Shown here piece by piece: positions 6,660 through 7,861 of a stretch of DNA of 7,861 nucleotides. The notes beneath the pieces were generated by a model. The model saw only the letters and a program-made list of their open reading frames with translations. It ran no database searches and had not been told where the DNA came from. Source of the DNA: Candidatus Bipolaricaulota bacterium. GTDB taxonomy: Bacteria > Bipolaricaulota > Bipolaricaulia > Bipolaricaulales > Bipolaricaulaceae. The DNA lies in NCBI GenBank assembly GCA_027027485.1, contig JALVLL010000230.1, positions 1 through 7,861 on the forward strand, written 5' to 3'. Both the position numbers and the translations under genes were made by a program. Positions within the stretch are counted from its first letter, which is position 1; each line of letters opens with the position of its first letter.

Positions 6660-6689
6660 TTGCACACCCGAAGCCCTCAGGGGTAAGAT
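6660..6689 (+). promoter_or_regulatory. Candidate promoter for tRNA and downstream rnh-dtd-rpmF genes
   Basis: TAAGAT (6684-6689) matches the -10 consensus at 5 of 6 positions and lies only 5 nt before the first tRNA base. An 18-bp spacer separates it from TTGCAC (6660-6665), a weak -35 (TTG conserved only). Transcription would start at or within a base or two of the tRNA 5' end. It points away from the importer promoter, with the two -35 elements 6 bp apart. No other promoter-like sequence is apparent in this gap on the plus strand. Confidence 0.4.
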
Positions 6690-6714
6690 AAAGCGGGCCC
6701 GTAGCTCAGGGGTA
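6676..6714 (+). repeat. 10-bp direct repeat shared by the tRNA leader and the tRNA D-arm
   Basis: CTCAGGGGTA occurs at 6676-6685, directly in front of and into the candidate -10, and again at 6705-6714 in the tRNA D-stem/loop, 29 bp apart. The flanking bases also resemble each other (AGC before, AGA or GA after). It may be a chance match, a slippage product or a trace of a duplicated tRNA segment. Confidence 0.45.
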
Positions 6715-6766
6715 GAGCAGCCGGCTCATAACCGGTAGGTCGCAGGTTCGATCCCTGCCGGGCCCA
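6695..6766 (+). tRNA. tRNA-Met (anticodon CAU), elongator type
   Basis: The cloverleaf is complete. The acceptor stem has 7 perfect pairs (GGGCCCG 6695-6701 with CGGGCCC 6759-6765) and A at 6766 is the discriminator. The D stem is GCTC/GAGC (6704-6707 with 6715-6718). The anticodon stem is GCCGG/CCGGT with loop CTCATAA and anticodon CAT at 6727-6729. The variable loop is AGGTC and the T-arm is GCAGG-TTCGATC-CCTGC. The 3' CCA is not encoded (ATTAA follows), so it must be added by tRNA nucleotidyltransferase. A Watson-Crick 1-72 pair and the lack of three consecutive G-C pairs (GGG at 29-31) at the base of the anticodon stem argue against initiator tRNA. A CAU tRNA could also be Ile2, modified to lysidine by TilS; sequence alone does not exclude this, but elongator Met is the simpler call. 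Confidence 0.92.
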
Positions 6767-6773
6767 TTAATTC

Positions 6774-7310
6774 ATGCCCTTCGAAAAGGAACCGCGGAAA
6801 CTCTTCGTTTATGTGGACGGCGCCTCCCGCGGGAACCCCGGCGAGGCCTCCATCGGCGTCCTCATCCTCGATGAGGAGGGAAACACCGTCGAGGAGGTCT
6901 CGGAGCTCATCGGCCAGGCCACCAACAACGTGGCCGAATATAAGGCCCTCCTGGAGGGGGTCCGGAGGGCGTTGGAACACCGCCCCGAAGAGGCGATTTT
7001 CCTTACCGATAACGAACTCGTGGCCAACCAGATAAACGGGATCTACAGGGTCAAGGAACCCCATCTCCAGCACCTGAACGAGCAGGTACTGGAGCTCCTC
7101 TCCCGCCTCCCCCGCTGGCGCGTGAACTACGTGGAACGCGAGGCAAATTACCGGGCACACCGCCTGGCCATGAAGGCCTTCCGGGAGAAGAGCCGGAGGG
7201 AGCGCGAGAAGGCCCGCCTGATAAACGAGGTGGAAACCGCCCTCCGCGAGCTCCCCTTGGAGGACGTGAGGAAGGTCCTCGCCTACGTCAACGACTTGGT
7301 CCAAAAATAG
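6774..7310 (+). CDS. RNase HI-family protein with C-terminal helical extension
   Basis: RNase HI-type proteins cut the RNA strand of RNA-DNA hybrids in the cytoplasm. In this 178-residue protein the fold's motifs are in order: FVYVDGASRGNPGEASIG with catalytic D15, NNVAEYKALLEGV with E55, and FLTDNELVANQI with D79. The segment NYVEREANYRAHRLAMKA has His129 where the family normally has the fourth catalytic Asp ('NxxADxLA'). It resembles the short bacterial 'RNase HI / reverse transcriptase-like' group rather than E. coli RnhA, as it lacks a basic protrusion. Residues 136-178 add a charged helix and the segment LPLEDVRKVLAYVNDLVQK, probably a small helical hairpin. The ATG is the only usable start, because an in-frame TAA lies 3 nt upstream of it. 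It has no Shine-Dalgarno and stands 7 nt after the tRNA. The dtd gene follows after 3 nt. Confidence 0.88.
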   Translation: MPFEKEPRKLFVYVDGASRGNPGEASIGVLILDEEGNTVEEVSELIGQATNNVAEYKALLEGVRRALEHRPEEAIFLTDNELVANQINGIYRVKEPHLQHLNEQVLELLSRLPRWRVNYVEREANYRAHRLAMKAFREKSRREREKARLINEVETALRELPLEDVRKVLAYVNDLVQK

Positions 7311-7313
7311 ACG

Positions 7314-7751
7314 ATGAGGATCGTTCTCCAGCGGGTGAAGAACGCCTACGTCGCCGTCGAGGGGAAGGAGGTGGCCCGCATCGGCAAGGGCCTTTTGCTT
7401 TTGGTGGGGATAGGCCGGGGCGACGGCGAAGAGGAGCTCTCCTTCTGGGCGCGTAAGATCCCGGATCTCAGGGTCTTTCCCGATGACGAGGGCAAATTCA
7501 ACCTCTCCCTGAGGGATGTGGGCGGGGAGATACTCTGCGTATCCCAGTTCACACTGTACGGGGACTGCCGCAAAGGGAGGAGGCCGAGCTTCACCGAAGC
7601 GGCCCCGGGGCAGGAGGCGGAAAGGCTCTTTTCCCGATTCGTGGAGCTCCTCTCCGCGCAAGGGGTGCCCGTGAAATCCGGGATCTTTGGGGCTAGAATG
7701 GAGGTAGGCCTGGTGAACGATGGGCCCGTTACCCTGATCCTCGAACGCTAA
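7314..7751 (+). CDS. dtd: D-aminoacyl-tRNA deacylase
   Basis: Dtd hydrolyses D-amino acids (and mischarged glycine) from tRNA, protecting translation from wrong-handed or misacylated residues; it acts as a cytoplasmic homodimer. The 145-residue length is typical. The start MRIVLQRVKNAYVAVEG is the family N-terminus. CVSQFTLYGDCRKGRRPSF carries the SQFTL active-site box at 77-81 (Thr80) and the usual RKGRRPSF follow-on. LVNDGPVT at 133-140 carries the cross-subunit Gly-cisPro motif (G137-P138) that rejects L-aminoacyl-tRNA. All key residues are intact. The ATG lies 3 nt after the RNase H stop without a clear Shine-Dalgarno, so translation is probably coupled. Its placement between a tRNA gene and rpmF fits a translation-related cluster. 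Confidence 0.96.
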   Translation: MRIVLQRVKNAYVAVEGKEVARIGKGLLLLVGIGRGDGEEELSFWARKIPDLRVFPDDEGKFNLSLRDVGGEILCVSQFTLYGDCRKGRRPSFTEAAPGQEAERLFSRFVELLSAQGVPVKSGIFGARMEVGLVNDGPVTLILER

Positions 7752-7765
7752 AAGGAGGGAAGGAC

Positions 7766-7861
7766 ATGGCAGCGGTACCCAAATGTCGGCGGTCGCACCG
7801 CGAGGTGAGGTTACGGCGCACCCACAGGCGCGCCCACATGGTCCCCGCCGTGGAAGGCCAC
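7766..7861 (+). CDS. rpmF: Ribosomal protein L32 (bL32), 3' end missing
   Basis: Only the first 32 codons are in the window. They start M-A-A-V-P-K and continue with Arg-rich sequence to THRRAHMVPAVEGH. The MAVPK start and the RRAH segment about 20 residues in are the hallmarks of bL32, a protein of about 60 residues in the large ribosomal subunit. A near-perfect Shine-Dalgarno AAGGAGGG (7752-7759) lies 6 nt upstream of the ATG, the strongest in this cluster, as expected for a highly expressed gene. The frame is open to the window edge. The C-terminal part, which carries a Cys4 zinc site in some lineages, lies outside. Cys7 in the basic N-terminal tail is not part of that usual site. In many bacteria rpmF is followed by plsX and fabH; that cannot be checked here. 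Confidence 0.9.
   Translation, partial: MAAVPKCRRSHREVRLRRTHRRAHMVPAVEGH

Noticed and set aside
6695..6766. Initiator tRNA-fMet
   Set aside because: The anticodon is CAU, but the 1-72 pair is G-C rather than mismatched and the three consecutive G-C pairs typical of initiator anticodon stems are missing.
6726..7661. 311-codon open frame on the minus strand across the RNase H and dtd genes
   Set aside because: It is antisense to two clearly recognised genes and begins its C-terminal end inside the tRNA; the ending GIEPATYRL is the familiar false peptide obtained by translating the reverse strand of a tRNA T-arm.
1..7861. CRISPR arrays, insertion sequences, phage genes, toxin-antitoxin or defence modules
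   Set aside because: No spaced repeats, transposase or integrase motifs, terminal inverted repeats or defence-protein motifs were seen on either strand; all long frames are explained by housekeeping or transport genes.

Overview
The window looks like ordinary chromosomal DNA from a GC-rich, probably thermophilic bacterium. The proteins are rich in charged residues (Glu, Lys, Arg), genes are tightly packed and often overlap by a few bases, arginine is frequently AGG and isoleucine often ATA. The binding protein has a Sec signal peptide without a lipobox cysteine, which fits a cell with a periplasm (diderm or toga-like) better than a monoderm. The species cannot be named from this sequence. Deep-branching thermophilic lineages, such as those near Thermotogota or Bipolaricaulota, are possible but unproven.

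Layout. (1) Positions 2-2577, plus strand, form one overlapping gene cluster: the 3' part of a TPR-repeat protein, a short MazG-type nucleotide pyrophosphohydrolase, a 92-residue protein of unknown function, and a YqeG-family HAD phosphatase with a non-ATG start. (2) Positions 2567-6521, minus strand, hold a peptide/nickel-type ABC importer operon: a periplasmic binding protein, then an intrinsic terminator-like hairpin, then two permeases. The last permease ends convergently inside the end of yqeG, so no ATPase genes belong to this operon. (3) Positions 6522-6694 are a 173-bp divergent regulatory region. It carries a good sigma-70-type promoter for the importer, a weaker candidate for the tRNA, and a hairpin that would mask a strong Shine-Dalgarno sequence in the importer leader. 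(4) Positions 6695-7861, plus strand, hold an elongator-type tRNA-CAU, an RNase HI-family protein starting 7 nt after it, D-aminoacyl-tRNA deacylase (dtd), and the start of ribosomal protein L32 (rpmF), which runs off the window.

The right-hand cluster is translation and nucleic-acid housekeeping. The left-hand cluster contains NTP housecleaning (MazG) and a HAD phosphatase linked in Bacillus to ribosome assembly. The importer sits between them as a self-contained transcription unit.

There is no CRISPR array, transposon, phage gene or toxin-antitoxin pair, and no clear evidence of a wholly new system. The best leads are small: a histidine in the fourth catalytic position of the RNase H protein, the near-leaderless tRNA/RNase H junction, the importer leader hairpin with its tiny overlapping ORF, a MazG with a decayed second domain, and an importer lacking its ATPases.
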